64,000 nt of DNA from Streptomyces griseorubiginosus (GCF_001514195.1 NZ_KQ948735.1:1334055-1398054); one strand, 5' to 3'; numbered from the stretch's first letter, positions 44,137 through 53,820 are shown. Numbers and translations: made by a program. The notes: a model not told the origin generated them from the sequence alone.

Positions 44137-44342
44137 TCCGAACCTCGATCCGATGACCTCCGAACCTTGATGTGACGACTTGCTCCCGGGGCCGGCGGTG
44201 GGGTTAACCCCCCTGTCCCCTAGGGGGCGAGTGTCAGGGTCAACTGGGTGGATCACCGGATGGGTTGAGGCCCGCAGGGTCCGTACCTTCGAGATGTGAC
44301 CGCGAGCAGCGGATCACCGGAACTCGAAGACCGGAGGCACTC

Positions 44343-44549
44343 ATGTCGGCCCCTGCGCACACCCCGCCCCACCCGGCGTCCCGGGGCGGCGTCGACATCC
44401 GGCTGCCCTGGTGGGCCCTGGCCCTGCCGACGCTGGCCTTCGTGGTGCTCCTGGCCCTCATCCTCAACCCCTCCGATGCGCACGCGGCCTCCGGCGACCC
44501 CGCCGTCACCCAGTTCCTGGAGCGCGTCCAGCAGCTCATGGCGCGCTGA
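44343..44549 (+). CDS. Small single-helix membrane protein
   Basis: 68 aa: hydrophilic, Pro-rich N-terminus, one helix (about residues 25-43, WWALALPTLAFVVLLALILN), then a short extracytoplasmic tail (DAHAASGDPAVTQFLERVQQ). It could be a signal-anchored small protein. No family recognised. ATG 44343 follows GGAGGCACTC. Confidence 0.7.
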   Translation: MSAPAHTPPHPASRGGVDIRLPWWALALPTLAFVVLLALILNPSDAHAASGDPAVTQFLERVQQLMAR

Positions 44550-44614
44550 GCACCCGCGAAGCCGCCCGTCAACTCCCTGCGCCCCGTGGCCTGTTTCATG
44601 CGAAGCTGGATCCT

Positions 44615-45133
44615 ATGAGCGTCGCAGAACCCCGCAGGATTGTCCTTTTCCGGCATGCGAAAGCCGACTGGCCACAGGTCACCGACCATGAGCGGCCGCT
44701 CGCCGACCGGGGCCGAAAAGATGCAGCGGAGGCCGGACGGCGGCTGACCGACTCCGGCATCCCCTTCGACCTGGCCCTCTGCTCCACCGCCACCCGGACC
44801 CGGGAGACCTGGAAGCTCGCGGTGCAGGAGTTCCCGCACCGGCCGAAAACGGTCTACGAGGAGCGGATCTACGAGGCCTCACCCGGCGAGCTGATCGCCG
44901 TGCTCAACGAGACCCCGGACGACGTGCAGAACGCCGTCCTGATCGGCCACAACCCCGGAGTGCAGGGCCTGGCCGACATTCTCGCCGGCGCCGCTGAGGG
45001 GGACGCCCGCCGCCGGATGAGCGAGCGCGGCTTCCCGGCCGCCGCCTTCGCCGTCCTGTCCTTCAGCGGCCCCTGGAAGGCCCTGGAACCCGGGGTGGCC
45101 ACCCTCGTCGACTACTGGGCACCGTCCGACTGA
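44615..45133 (+). CDS. SixA-like histidine phosphatase
   Basis: 172 aa member of the RHG phosphatase family. The active-site motif is RHAKADW, with the second histidine in LIGHNPGVQGLA and the intermediate STATRTRETW. SixA-type proteins remove phosphate from histidine kinases or other small molecules; the target here is unknown. Terminator follows. Confidence 0.88.
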   Translation: MSVAEPRRIVLFRHAKADWPQVTDHERPLADRGRKDAAEAGRRLTDSGIPFDLALCSTATRTRETWKLAVQEFPHRPKTVYEERIYEASPGELIAVLNETPDDVQNAVLIGHNPGVQGLADILAGAAEGDARRRMSERGFPAAAFAVLSFSGPWKALEPGVATLVDYWAPSD

Positions 45134-45160
45134 GACCCGACCCGTACGCGAGACGCGACA

Positions 45161-45199
45161 TGACGGGACCCGGCACCGCGAGGGTGCCGGGCCCTGTCA
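45161..45199. terminator. Terminator between convergent sixA-like gene and serB
   Basis: A 17-bp stem with one mismatch (45161-45177 with 45183-45199) and a 5-nt loop, 27 bp after the sixA-like stop and 140 bp from the serB stop. Confidence 0.8.
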
Positions 45200-45339
45200 G
45201 GCACACCACGCCGAATTCCGCCCCGGACACCGATGAGCGGTCGCCTTCACTGCGCACCCCCACAGGCTGTCCGGCCTGCGCCCCGCACACCGACGGCCGG
45301 GCCGGACTCGTGGGCCGGTCCCCGCCCCGTCCGCCCGTT

Positions 45340-46554
45340 TCAGTCCTCCTCGTGCGCGTCCGCCGCCTCGACCTCTTCGCGGGTGACGCCCAGCAGGTAC
45401 AGCACCGTGTCCAGGAACGGCACGTTCACCGCGGTGTGCGCGGCCTCCCGTACCACCGGCTTGGCGTTGAAGGCGACCCCCAGCCCGGCCGCGTTCAGCA
45501 TGTCCAGGTCGTTCGCGCCGTCCCCGATCGCCACCGTCTGGGACAGCGGCACCCCCGCCTCCGCGGCGAACCGTCGCAGCAGCCGCGCCTTGCCCGCGCG
45601 GTCCACGATCTCCCCGGTGACCTTGCCGGTCAGCTTCCCGTCGACGATCTCCAGCGTGTTCGCCTGGGCGAAGTCCAGCCCGAGCCGCTCCTTGAGGTCG
45701 TCGGTCACCTGGGTGAACCCGCCCGAGACGACCCCCACTTGGAAGCCGAGCCGCTTCAGCGTCCGGATGAGGGTGCGCGCGCCCGGCGTCAGCCGGACCT
45801 CGCTGCGCACCTTGTCCACGACCGAGGCGTCCAGCCCCTCCAGCAGGGCCACGCGCGCGTGCAGCGACTGCTCGAAGTCCAGCTCGCCGCGCATCGCGGC
45901 GGCGGTCACCTCGGCGACCTGGTCCTCGCAGCCGGCGTGCGCGGCGAAGAGCTCGATCACCTCGTCCTGGATGAGCGTCGAGTCCACGTCCATGACGACC
46001 AGCCGCTGAGCCCGGCGGTGCAGACCGGCGGCGACGACGGCCACGTCCACGCCGAGCTTGCCGGCGTCCGTCACCAGGGCGGTGCGCAGCGGCTCGGTCT
46101 CGACGCCGGACACCGCGAACTCGACGGCCGTGACGGGGTACTTGGCCAGCCGGAAGATACGGTCGATGTTGCCGCCGGCCTTGGCGATCTTGGCGGCGAT
46201 GGCGGCGGTGGCCTCCGCGGTGAGCGGGTGACCGAGCACGGTGACCAGGGAACGCCCGAGGCCGCGCGGCCGGTTGTCACCGAGGCCGGAGATGATCTCC
46301 GCCTGCATCTTGATCGACTCGGCCCAGCTGTGGACGGTCGCCCGCAGATCACCCTCCTGCGGGCGCGGCGGCGCGGTCACGAGCGCGCACAGCACCATCC
46401 GGCCACGGGTGACGACCTGCTCGATGTCGACCACGTCGACCGAGTAGGCGGCGAGGGTGTCGAAGAGGCCGGCCGTGATGCCCGGCCTGTCCTTCCCGAA
46501 GATCTTGACGAGAAGGGTGGGGACGTCGGGAGACGAGGTCTGCGAAGCGCTCAT
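45340..46554 (-). CDS. serB: Phosphoserine phosphatase
   Basis: 404 aa, last step of serine synthesis. N-terminal tandem ACT-like domains (TLLVKIFGKDRPGITAGLFD and ATAAIAAKIAKAGGNIDRIF) are followed by the HAD phosphatase domain, with DVDSTLIQDE for motif I, GVVSGGFTQV for motif II and AIGDGANDLDML for motif III/IV. The two ACT units suggest serine feedback control. ATG 46554. An ACGCGCGCGT palindrome is present at 45851. Confidence 0.95.
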   Translation of the reverse strand: MSASQTSSPDVPTLLVKIFGKDRPGITAGLFDTLAAYSVDVVDIEQVVTRGRMVLCALVTAPPRPQEGDLRATVHSWAESIKMQAEIISGLGDNRPRGLGRSLVTVLGHPLTAEATAAIAAKIAKAGGNIDRIFRLAKYPVTAVEFAVSGVETEPLRTALVTDAGKLGVDVAVVAAGLHRRAQRLVVMDVDSTLIQDEVIELFAAHAGCEDQVAEVTAAAMRGELDFEQSLHARVALLEGLDASVVDKVRSEVRLTPGARTLIRTLKRLGFQVGVVSGGFTQVTDDLKERLGLDFAQANTLEIVDGKLTGKVTGEIVDRAGKARLLRRFAAEAGVPLSQTVAIGDGANDLDMLNAAGLGVAFNAKPVVREAAHTAVNVPFLDTVLYLLGVTREEVEAADAHEED

Positions 46555-46674
46555 GGTGTTCCCACCGTATCCGGCACCCAGTGCCTTCTGCTCCCGCGGT
46601 CCGTCTGACGGACAGGGAACAGTCGGTGTCGGGCGGGTGGCGCGGGCCTTGCGAGCGGGCCACGTCCGCGCGCG

Positions 46675-48738
46675 TCAGTGCCGTCCCTTCGGGTTCCCCG
46701 GCGGTGGCGGGGGAGGGGGAGGTGGCGGTGGCGGTGGAGGCGGGGACTGCCGTCCCTCCTCGCCTCCGGAGCCTCGCCGGCCACCGGCCTGCCGCCCGGG
46801 AGGACGTTGGGGCGAGCGAGGGGGCGGGTCGATCGGACCGGCCACGGTAGGAGCGCCGTAGACGGTGCCGGGCCGCCCCGGCGACTCGTCCTCAGGCCCC
46901 CTCCGCTCCTCAGACCTCCTCCGCTCCTCAGGCCCTCTCCGCTTCTCCGGCCCCCTCAGCTCCTCCGGCACCCGCAGATACGGGTTCGTCGCCGCGTTGG
47001 GAGGCCGGTAGGAAGCACCGGGCACGTACGGACCGGCCTCGCCTCCGTACGGCTCGAATCCGCCGCCGGAGGACACGGAACCCCCGGGCCGCGGATCCGG
47101 CTCGCCGCCGTACGCCCCCGGCCCGCCGCCCCCGTACAACCTCGCCGCACGGTCGTCATAGGGCCCGGCCCCACGCTCGTGCTCGTACCGAGGATCCCCG
47201 CCGGCCCCCGTCCCTCCCGCGGACCAGGTCCCGGCACCCGCCTCCATCCCCGTCCCTCCCGCGGACCAGGTCCCGGCACCCGCTCCCGCCCCCGTCTCCG
47301 CACGCAGTGACAGCGCCGACGCCCGCGATCCCGCCGCGCCCGTGGCCCGCGCCAGCAGCGCCCCCGCCGCTCCCGCCGCCGCACCCCACACCGCGCCGAG
47401 CAGTGCCGCCATCCCGAGCTGCCCCCGCAACTCCACCCCCGCGCCGAACGCGTCGACCCCCAGCACCGACAGCGAGGCATTCACCGACACCCCCGTCAGC
47501 CAGGCGAGCAAGGGCAACGCCAACGCGGTCGCGACTCCCAGCCGCACCGCACACCGCCCGGCGAAACCAAGGGCTCCCGGGTCCCGTACGGCTCCCACGC
47601 CCCCGCCGTGCGCATGCCCCGCCCGCACCCCCACCGGCGTCCGCACAGCCGTGAGCACCCCCGCCAACAGCATCAGCAGCGCCGCCCCCACCCCCAGCAG
47701 CCACACCCGGCCGTCCAGCTCCGCCAGCTTCCCCAGCGTCACCGAGTGGTCGGAGCCCGAGCCGAGGAGTCGGTCCAGGGGGTCCGGGAGGAAGTTCGTC
47801 AGGACGCCGGTCGCGCGGCCGTCGAAGGGGACGAACAGGCCGATGGGGATGCCCAGCCAGACCCCGTTCGGCGTGCCGAGCAGCGCCGCGCCCGCGATCC
47901 GCTTCGGATGGTCGTCGCCGATCGCCGCGAACGCCGCCGCGGAGAGCCCCGCGACCACCGCGACCAGCAGCACCGTCACCAACGCGGACACCGCGGGCCG
48001 TACGACCCGGTGCACGGCCTCCCAGCCGCGCGGCAGCGGCGTGCGGCGGGACGCCAGCAGCGCGACCAGCAGGATGCCGATCGACCAGCCCAGGCCGCCG
48101 AGCAGCGTCGGCGCGGTGCCCACCGTGAAGCCGACGGCGGCCTTCGCGTCGACGAGGTCGCCGATCCTGTCGGGCAGCAGCCCGCCGATGTCGCCGACGT
48201 CGCCCAGCCCGGGGATGTCCAGTCCTCCGCCCCCGCCCGCCCCGGGCAGCTTGTCGAGTCCCAGCGCGCCCCCGTCGATCGTGATGACGTCGTGCCCCGC
48301 CCAGGCCAGCCCGCCCAGCATCGCCACGAACAGCGCGACCACCGCACCCGCGCGCGCCAGGAGCTCGGAGGGTGCGATCACCGCTCCGGCCGCCCGTAGG
48401 GACCGTAGGAAGAACCAGGACAAAAGCACCGCACCGACCATGCTGACGCCCAGTGGCGTGATCTCGATGGCGGTCGCGGCCTGCGCCCCCGTCAACCCGA
48501 AGGCGGACCCGTCCCCGGAGGGTGTCACCGAACCTCCCGCCGCGAGGGTCACCACCGCCGCGGTCATCGGGCCGAGCGAGGCCACCGAATCGGCCTCCAG
48601 CAGATGCAGTCCGAGCGCAGCCGTCCCCGCCATCCCGATCAACGCCCAGCTCACGGACGTCACCGCGGACAGCACGATGTCCCCCCACGGCAGCCGGACG
48701 CCGTGCGGCGCGCTCTCGACGCTCCTGGACGCACTCAT
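46675..48738 (-). CDS. Streptophobe family membrane protein
   Basis: 687 aa. The N-terminal ~450 residues form about ten or eleven hydrophobic helices; the C-terminal 200 residues are disordered, rich in Gly, Pro, Arg and Glu. This layout and the sequence fit the streptophobe family, confined to Streptomyces, of unknown function. Two internal oddities: a 36-bp direct repeat (47206-47241 and 47248-47283) giving a duplicated AGTWSAGGTG segment, and a run of 15 prolines near the C-terminus (about 46690-46740). ATG 48738 is preceded by GGGGGG. Confidence 0.78.
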   Translation of the reverse strand: MSASRSVESAPHGVRLPWGDIVLSAVTSVSWALIGMAGTAALGLHLLEADSVASLGPMTAAVVTLAAGGSVTPSGDGSAFGLTGAQAATAIEITPLGVSMVGAVLLSWFFLRSLRAAGAVIAPSELLARAGAVVALFVAMLGGLAWAGHDVITIDGGALGLDKLPGAGGGGGLDIPGLGDVGDIGGLLPDRIGDLVDAKAAVGFTVGTAPTLLGGLGWSIGILLVALLASRRTPLPRGWEAVHRVVRPAVSALVTVLLVAVVAGLSAAAFAAIGDDHPKRIAGAALLGTPNGVWLGIPIGLFVPFDGRATGVLTNFLPDPLDRLLGSGSDHSVTLGKLAELDGRVWLLGVGAALLMLLAGVLTAVRTPVGVRAGHAHGGGVGAVRDPGALGFAGRCAVRLGVATALALPLLAWLTGVSVNASLSVLGVDAFGAGVELRGQLGMAALLGAVWGAAAGAAGALLARATGAAGSRASALSLRAETGAGAGAGTWSAGGTGMEAGAGTWSAGGTGAGGDPRYEHERGAGPYDDRAARLYGGGGPGAYGGEPDPRPGGSVSSGGGFEPYGGEAGPYVPGASYRPPNAATNPYLRVPEELRGPEKRRGPEERRRSEERRGPEDESPGRPGTVYGAPTVAGPIDPPPRSPQRPPGRQAGGRRGSGGEEGRQSPPPPPPPPPPPPPPPGNPKGRH

Positions 48739-48903
48739 GGCAGACCCCCCGATCCGCGGCGCGGCCGAGACCGCGCTCATCCCCCTCGCGTGGATTACCC
48801 ACTCTCCGGGTCGGTTTCAACCCCGTCAACGGAACCGGCCGAAGCGTGCGAACGTGCTCTTAGCGGGGCTCGTGTTTCGGTCAGGCAGCGAAGCCTGAAA
48901 CAG

Positions 48904-48932
48904 TTCCCGACGATGTTCGACATCCCTACACT
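48904..48932 (+). promoter_or_regulatory. Promoter of the FHA-ABC gene
   Basis: TTCCCG (48904-48909) and TACACT (48927-48932) with a 17-nt spacer, ending 32 bp upstream of the GTG start at 48965. Confidence 0.55.
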
Positions 48933-48964
48933 CCCTGTGACGGGGGCAGTTCGGGGACTACTCA

Positions 48965-51580
48965 GTGGGGCGTGGCGTGCCGGAACTCGTACTGGAAGCG
49001 AATGGACGTACCTGGACGCTCGATCCGTCCCGGGCGTACCGCCTTGGGCGTGATCCGCAGGGTGACATCGTGTTCGACGACGCCAGGGTGTCCTGGCGGC
49101 ACGCCACGATCAGCCGGAGCGGGCGCGACTGGGTCATCGAGGACCACAGCAGCACCAACGGGACGTTCCTGCACGGGCAGCGGATCCACGAGTCGCAGCT
49201 GGGCCCCGGCGCGGCGCTCCGCCTCGGCAACGCGAACGACGGCCCGCTGCTGAGCTTCACCGGTACCGCCGCCCCGGCCGCCGAGCCCCAGCAGCAGCGG
49301 TACGCCGCGCAGAGCGCGAACCCGGCCTGGGCCCGGCAGACCCCCCAGCAGCCGGCCGCCCAGCAGACCCCGCACCAGGCGGCGTCCCACGAGGCCCGTC
49401 AGCAGACCCCGCCGCAGGCCTCCCACCAGGCTCCGCAGGCCGCCAAGTCCGGCTGGCCGGAGCCCCAGCGGCCGCACTCGTCGCACCAGCCCCAGCGGAT
49501 CCCGCAACAACAGGGCTCCGGCGGGGGAGTGGACGCCGGCTCGACTCCCGTCTACGGCGACCGCAGCCCGACCACGTTCCACCAGTTCACCATCGGTCGC
49601 ATCATGCGTATCGGCCGTGCCCTGGAGAACGACCTGGTTGTCTCCGACCTCCAGGTCTCCCGCCACCACGCCGAGTTCCACTCGATGCCCGACGGCCGCA
49701 TGGAGATCCGCGACCTGGGCTCGCACAACGGCACGTACGTCAACGGCCAGCCGATTCCCAAGGGCGGCTCGCTGCTGCTCGGCCCCGCGGACATCGTCGG
49801 TGTCGGCCACTCCACCTTCCGGATCGTCGGCGACCGCCTGGAGGAGTTCGTCGACACCGGCGAGGTCTCCTTCTCCGCCCGCCACCTCACCGTCACGGTC
49901 GACGGCGGCAAGCAGATCCTCAAGGACGTCTCCTTCGGTGTCCCGGAGAAGTCCCTGATCGCGGTCATCGGACCGTCCGGTTCCGGCAAGTCGACCCTGC
50001 TCAAGGCACTCACCGGCTACCGGCCCGCCAACCAGGGCGACGTCCTCTACGACAACCGCAACCTCTACAAGCAGTTCGCCGAGCTGCGCCAGCGCATCGG
50101 TCTGGTCCCGCAGGACGACATCCTGCACAAGGAGCTGACCGTCAAGAAGGCCCTGAAGTACGCGGCCAAGCTCCGCTTCCCGGCCGACACCACCGGCGAG
50201 GAGCGCGAGCACCGCATCGACGAGGTGCTGCGCGAGCTGAAGCTCGACATCCACCGCGAGAAGAAGGTCACCGCGCTCTCCGGCGGCCAGCGCAAGCGCG
50301 TCTCGGTGGCCCTGGAACTGCTCACCAAGCCGTCCCTGATCTTCCTGGACGAGCCGACCTCGGGCCTCGACCCGGGCATGGACCGCGATGTCATGCAGCT
50401 GCTGCGCGGCCTCGCCGACGACGGCCGCACGGTCCTCGTCGTCACCCACTCCGTCGCCGAGCTCGCCCTGTGCGACAAGCTCCTGGTGATGGCCCCGGGC
50501 GGCGCCGTCGCCTACTTCGGCCCGCCCGAGGAGGCCCTGAACTTCTTCGGCTACGACACCTGGGCCGACGTCTTCTCCGCCTTCGAGAACTACCGCGACT
50601 ACGACTGGGCCGGACGCTGGAAGGGCTCGCAGCACTACCAGATGTACGCCGCGGACATAGACGCCGTGGCGCCGCAATCCGTACAGACGCCTCCGATGCA
50701 GGGCATGAAGCCGCCGAAGCCGCAGGGCTGGACGGGCCAGTTCACGACGCTCGTGCGCCGCTATGTCGCGGTGATCGCGTCCGACAAGGGCTTCCTGGCC
50801 CTGATGGTGATCCTGCCGGCCGTCCTCGGCGCGGTGAGCCTGCTGATCGACTTCGGCAACGCCCTGCTGCCCAAGCCCGTCGACCCGAGGACCAAGCTCC
50901 CGGAGCCCAACAGCACGGCCACCACGGTCCTGCTGATCCTCGCGGTGGGCGCCTGCTTCGCCGGGGCCGCCAACTCGGTCCGTGAACTGATCAAGGAACG
51001 GGTCATCTACGAACGGGAGCGGGCCACCGGCCTGTCCCGCTCGGCGTATCTGATGTCGAAGGTCTTCGTGCTCGGAGTGATCACCGTGCTCCAGGGCCTG
51101 CTGGTCGGTGTCATCGGCTTCTCCAGCCGCGGCATCCCGAAGGAGGGCCTGGTCCTCGGCCACGCCACCCTCGTGGAGCTCTGCCTGCCGGTCATGGGTC
51201 TCGGGTTCACGTCGATGATGTTCGGCCTGATCATCTCCGCGCTGGTGAAGACGTCCGAGAAGACCATGCCGCTGCTGGTCATGTTCGCGATCGTCCAGGT
51301 GGTCTTCACCGGCTGTCTGTTCACCCTGAACGGCGCGGTCGGCGTCAACGAGTTCTCGTACCTCATGCCGTCCCGCTGGGCGGTCGCCGCCGCGGGCGCC
51401 ACCCTGGACTTCAACCAGGTCAACCCGCCCAAGCCCGGCGGTGCGACCGACCCGCTGTGGAACCACACCGTCAGCGCCTGGGGCCTCGACATGCTCGCCC
51501 TCGTCGCCCTCGGCGTGGTCTGCGGCTTCCTGGTGGCCCGCTTCCTGCGCCGCCACGAACCCGAGGTCATGCGCAAGTGA
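48965..51580 (+). CDS. FHA-FHA-ABC transporter (ATPase-permease fusion)
   Basis: 871 aa. FHA domain 1 (about residues 5-95; YRLGRDPQGDIVFDDARVSW and STNGTFLHG), a Gln/Ala/Pro-rich linker (about 100-190), FHA domain 2 (about 200-290; MRIGRALENDLVVSDLQVSR and GSHNGTYVNG), ABC ATPase (about 305-535; GPSGSGKST, LSGGQRKRVSVALELL, LIFLDEPTSGLD), then an ABC2 permease with six helices. The layout matches Rv1747 of M. tuberculosis, whose FHA domains bind phosphothreonine from a Ser/Thr kinase. GTG 48965 or GTG 48977 both possible. Followed by a terminator. Confidence 0.92.
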   Translation: MGRGVPELVLEANGRTWTLDPSRAYRLGRDPQGDIVFDDARVSWRHATISRSGRDWVIEDHSSTNGTFLHGQRIHESQLGPGAALRLGNANDGPLLSFTGTAAPAAEPQQQRYAAQSANPAWARQTPQQPAAQQTPHQAASHEARQQTPPQASHQAPQAAKSGWPEPQRPHSSHQPQRIPQQQGSGGGVDAGSTPVYGDRSPTTFHQFTIGRIMRIGRALENDLVVSDLQVSRHHAEFHSMPDGRMEIRDLGSHNGTYVNGQPIPKGGSLLLGPADIVGVGHSTFRIVGDRLEEFVDTGEVSFSARHLTVTVDGGKQILKDVSFGVPEKSLIAVIGPSGSGKSTLLKALTGYRPANQGDVLYDNRNLYKQFAELRQRIGLVPQDDILHKELTVKKALKYAAKLRFPADTTGEEREHRIDEVLRELKLDIHREKKVTALSGGQRKRVSVALELLTKPSLIFLDEPTSGLDPGMDRDVMQLLRGLADDGRTVLVVTHSVAELALCDKLLVMAPGGAVAYFGPPEEALNFFGYDTWADVFSAFENYRDYDWAGRWKGSQHYQMYAADIDAVAPQSVQTPPMQGMKPPKPQGWTGQFTTLVRRYVAVIASDKGFLALMVILPAVLGAVSLLIDFGNALLPKPVDPRTKLPEPNSTATTVLLILAVGACFAGAANSVRELIKERVIYERERATGLSRSAYLMSKVFVLGVITVLQGLLVGVIGFSSRGIPKEGLVLGHATLVELCLPVMGLGFTSMMFGLIISALVKTSEKTMPLLVMFAIVQVVFTGCLFTLNGAVGVNEFSYLMPSRWAVAAAGATLDFNQVNPPKPGGATDPLWNHTVSAWGLDMLALVALGVVCGFLVARFLRRHEPEVMRK

Positions 51581-51599
51581 TCACTGCCGTACGACGGTG

Positions 51600-51630
51600 A
51601 AGGGCGGCACCCCGACAGGGTGCCGCCCTT
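51600..51630. terminator. Terminator between convergent FHA-ABC and transglycosylase genes
   Basis: A perfect 13-bp stem (51600-51612 with 51618-51630) and a 5-nt CGACA loop in the 76-bp spacer between the two stop codons. Confidence 0.85.
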
Positions 51631-51656
51631 TCCGCGTACGAGAGGTCCGCGCGGCC

Positions 51657-52415
51657 TCAGTACGCGCTGTTGACGTTGTCGATCGAGCCGTACCGGTGGA
51701 AGGCGTAGTTCGCGGACGCGGTGATGTTGGCGACCGGGTCGTACTGGCTCCAGGCCGTACCGGGGACGTGGTAGGCGTTGAAGGTCGGCTTGATGATCTG
51801 GAGCAGACCGATCGACGGCGTGCCGTTGATGGCGTTGATGTCCCAGTTGTTGATGGCGTTCGGGTTGCCCGAGGACTCCCGGATGATGTTGCGGTACAGG
51901 CCGTTGTACGTGCCCGGGATGCCCTTGGACTTCATGATGTCCAGGGACTCCTTGATCCAGCCGTCCAGGTTGTTGGCGTAGGACTTGCGCACGGCGGCCT
52001 TCAGCTTGGCGCGGTGCGCGGCCCGGCTCGCGGCCTTCGCCTTGCGGGCCTTCTCCGCCTTCTTCTTCGCGGCGGCCTTCTTCTTGGCGGCGGCAGCGGC
52101 GGCGGCCTTCTTCTTCGCGGCCGCGGCGGCCTTGGCCTTCGCCTCGACCTTGGCCTTGGCCTCGGCGGCCTGGCCCTGGAGGCTCTTGGCGGCGAGCTGC
52201 TCGCTGACGTCCGACTGGAGGCCCTTGAGCTGCTCGGAGGAGTACTTCACCGGGGCCGAGGAGACAGCGGCCTCGGAGGTGGTCGTCTCGGCGTTGCCGG
52301 GCACCGCACTGAAGGCCACGGCCGCGGCGCCGAGCGTGGCGACACCGGCTACGGCGATCTTGTGACGCTTGGTGAGAGCAGGACGATGAGCACGAGTGAA
52401 GGTGTACTTGGGCAT
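51657..52415 (-). CDS. Secreted lytic transglycosylase (SLT domain)
   Basis: 252 aa. Signal peptide (TKRHKIAVAGVATLGAAAVA to Ala-x-Ala near residue 42); a long Lys/Ala-rich coiled-coil-like segment (about residues 70-140, with repeated AKAKA and AAKKKAA); then the C-terminal SLT domain with the catalytic Glu in NIIRESSGNPNAINNWD and the downstream SIGLLQIIKPTFNAYHVPGT motif. Acts on peptidoglycan. ATG 52415 follows GGTCC-rich leader. Convergent with the FHA-ABC gene. Confidence 0.88.
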   Translation of the reverse strand: MPKYTFTRAHRPALTKRHKIAVAGVATLGAAAVAFSAVPGNAETTTSEAAVSSAPVKYSSEQLKGLQSDVSEQLAAKSLQGQAAEAKAKVEAKAKAAAAAKKKAAAAAAAKKKAAAKKKAEKARKAKAASRAAHRAKLKAAVRKSYANNLDGWIKESLDIMKSKGIPGTYNGLYRNIIRESSGNPNAINNWDINAINGTPSIGLLQIIKPTFNAYHVPGTAWSQYDPVANITASANYAFHRYGSIDNVNSAY

Positions 52416-52713
52416 GCGGAATGGACCTCTTCGGATAGCGCGGAGGTCGCTCGCTGTCCGGTGGGGACACGGGTGCTTCCGGCACAAACGCCGCGGTGGG
52501 AGTCCGCGGCGCTGAGCGACGAGAGCCATTCTTAGCGGCCGCAAAATGCCCGGGCAAAGGTGTGACGTACGATCCCCGATAGTGGGCCGGGGGAGGGCAA
52601 ATCGGGACAGACTAGAACGTCTGCCCCGTTCACCGCGGAGGCCTTTGTCTCCTATTTCTCTTCGTACGTGATCTGGGCCCTATGTGCGGGCTCACACCGG
52701 CTTCACAGCGTTC
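52416..52713 (-). promoter_or_regulatory. Long leader of the transglycosylase gene, possible structured RNA
   Basis: This 298-bp spacer between the transglycosylase start and the queA-like gene stop has no gene. The half next to the transglycosylase holds a perfect 8-bp stem (52489-52496 with 52504-52511) and a GGACAGC...ACCTCCGCGC stretch reminiscent of the 3' part of ydaO (c-di-AMP) riboswitches, which in Streptomyces often precede cell-wall hydrolase genes. I could not fold a complete consensus, so the element is only suspected. Confidence 0.3.
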
Positions 52714-53820
52714 TCACGAGCAGTTGCTGAAGCAATGCTCTGCGTGAGGATCCTCCGGGGGCAGCAGGAGATGCACGTCCCCGAACTCGTGCCACAGGTA
52801 GCGCCCGCGCAGCGCCTCCTCGTAGCCGCGGTCGATCGCGGCCCGCCCGGCGACCGCCTCCAGCATCAGCAGATGCGAGGCCTCGGGCTCGTGCAGCCCC
52901 GTCAGCAGCCCGTCCACCACCCGCACCCCGCGCCCCGGGGTCACGACGAGATCCGTCCACCCCGCACGCGCGCGTACGACCCCGTCGGCCCCGGCCGCCG
53001 ACTCCACGGCCCGCACGGAGGTCGTCCCCACCGCGAGCACCCGGCCGTCCCCGGCCCTCACCGCGTTGATCAACCGCGCGGAGGTCTCCGGCACCGCGAA
53101 CCACTCCGGATACGGCGGTTCATGCGCCTCCACCGAGGCCACCCCGGCATGCAGCCGCACGGGAGCGAACCCCACCCCCCGGCTCACCAGCTCCGCCACC
53201 GTCCGCCCGGTGAAGGGCCGCGCCGCACTGGGCATCTCCGCACTGCCCGCCCCGTCGGACGACGGCAGCGCGAACACCGTCTGGTAGACGGACAGCGGCT
53301 GGTCCCGCTCCGTGTAGGAGTACCGAACGGGCCGCCCGTGCTCCCGCAGCAGCCCGAACACCTCCCCGCCGGACACCCGCGCCCACCACAGCCGCTCGCT
53401 CACGGCCTCCTCCAGCACCAGGCGCGGGCCCCCGGGCAGCCGCACCTCCGTCCCCGCGGGCCCGCCCGCACGCGCACGCGTGGTGCCCCTCCCGTCCGGA
53501 TCCCGCAGCTCGACCGTCCACCGGCCGTCGTCCCCGCGCGTGGAGAAGTGCACCACCACACGCGTGTGCCCGATCCGCCCGTCGACCGCCGCGGCCAGCG
53601 TGGGCGAGGTGTTCACGACGAGCAGGTCCCCGGCCCGCAGCAGCCGCGGCAGCTCCGCGAAGGAGTGGTGCGACACCTCGGTGCCCCGCGACACCAGCAG
53701 CCGTACGGCGTCCCGGTCCAGCCCCGGCCCGCGCTGCTCGGCCGGCACCCGAGCCGACAGCTCCTCCGGCACCCGGTACCCCCGCCGGCCGAACGCAGGC
53801 ACCCCCGTCACGACGGTCAC
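52714..53820 (-). CDS. QueA-like S-adenosylmethionine:tRNA ribosyltransferase-isomerase
   Basis: 368 aa QueA-fold protein. Family blocks are LLVVNTSPTLAAAVDG, PVRYSYTERDQPLSVYQTVF, FTGRTVAELVSRGVGFAPVR and a C-terminal region with SHLLMLEAVAG. In queuosine synthesis QueA adds the cyclopentene ring to preQ1-tRNA. Neither tgt nor queCDEFG is nearby, and it is translationally coupled (GTGA) to an SDR gene, which is unusual for QueA. It may have a different substrate. GTG 53820. Confidence 0.82.
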   Translation of the reverse strand: MTVVTGVPAFGRRGYRVPEELSARVPAEQRGPGLDRDAVRLLVSRGTEVSHHSFAELPRLLRAGDLLVVNTSPTLAAAVDGRIGHTRVVVHFSTRGDDGRWTVELRDPDGRGTTRARAGGPAGTEVRLPGGPRLVLEEAVSERLWWARVSGGEVFGLLREHGRPVRYSYTERDQPLSVYQTVFALPSSDGAGSAEMPSAARPFTGRTVAELVSRGVGFAPVRLHAGVASVEAHEPPYPEWFAVPETSARLINAVRAGDGRVLAVGTTSVRAVESAAGADGVVRARAGWTDLVVTPGRGVRVVDGLLTGLHEPEASHLLMLEAVAGRAAIDRGYEEALRGRYLWHEFGDVHLLLPPEDPHAEHCFSNCS

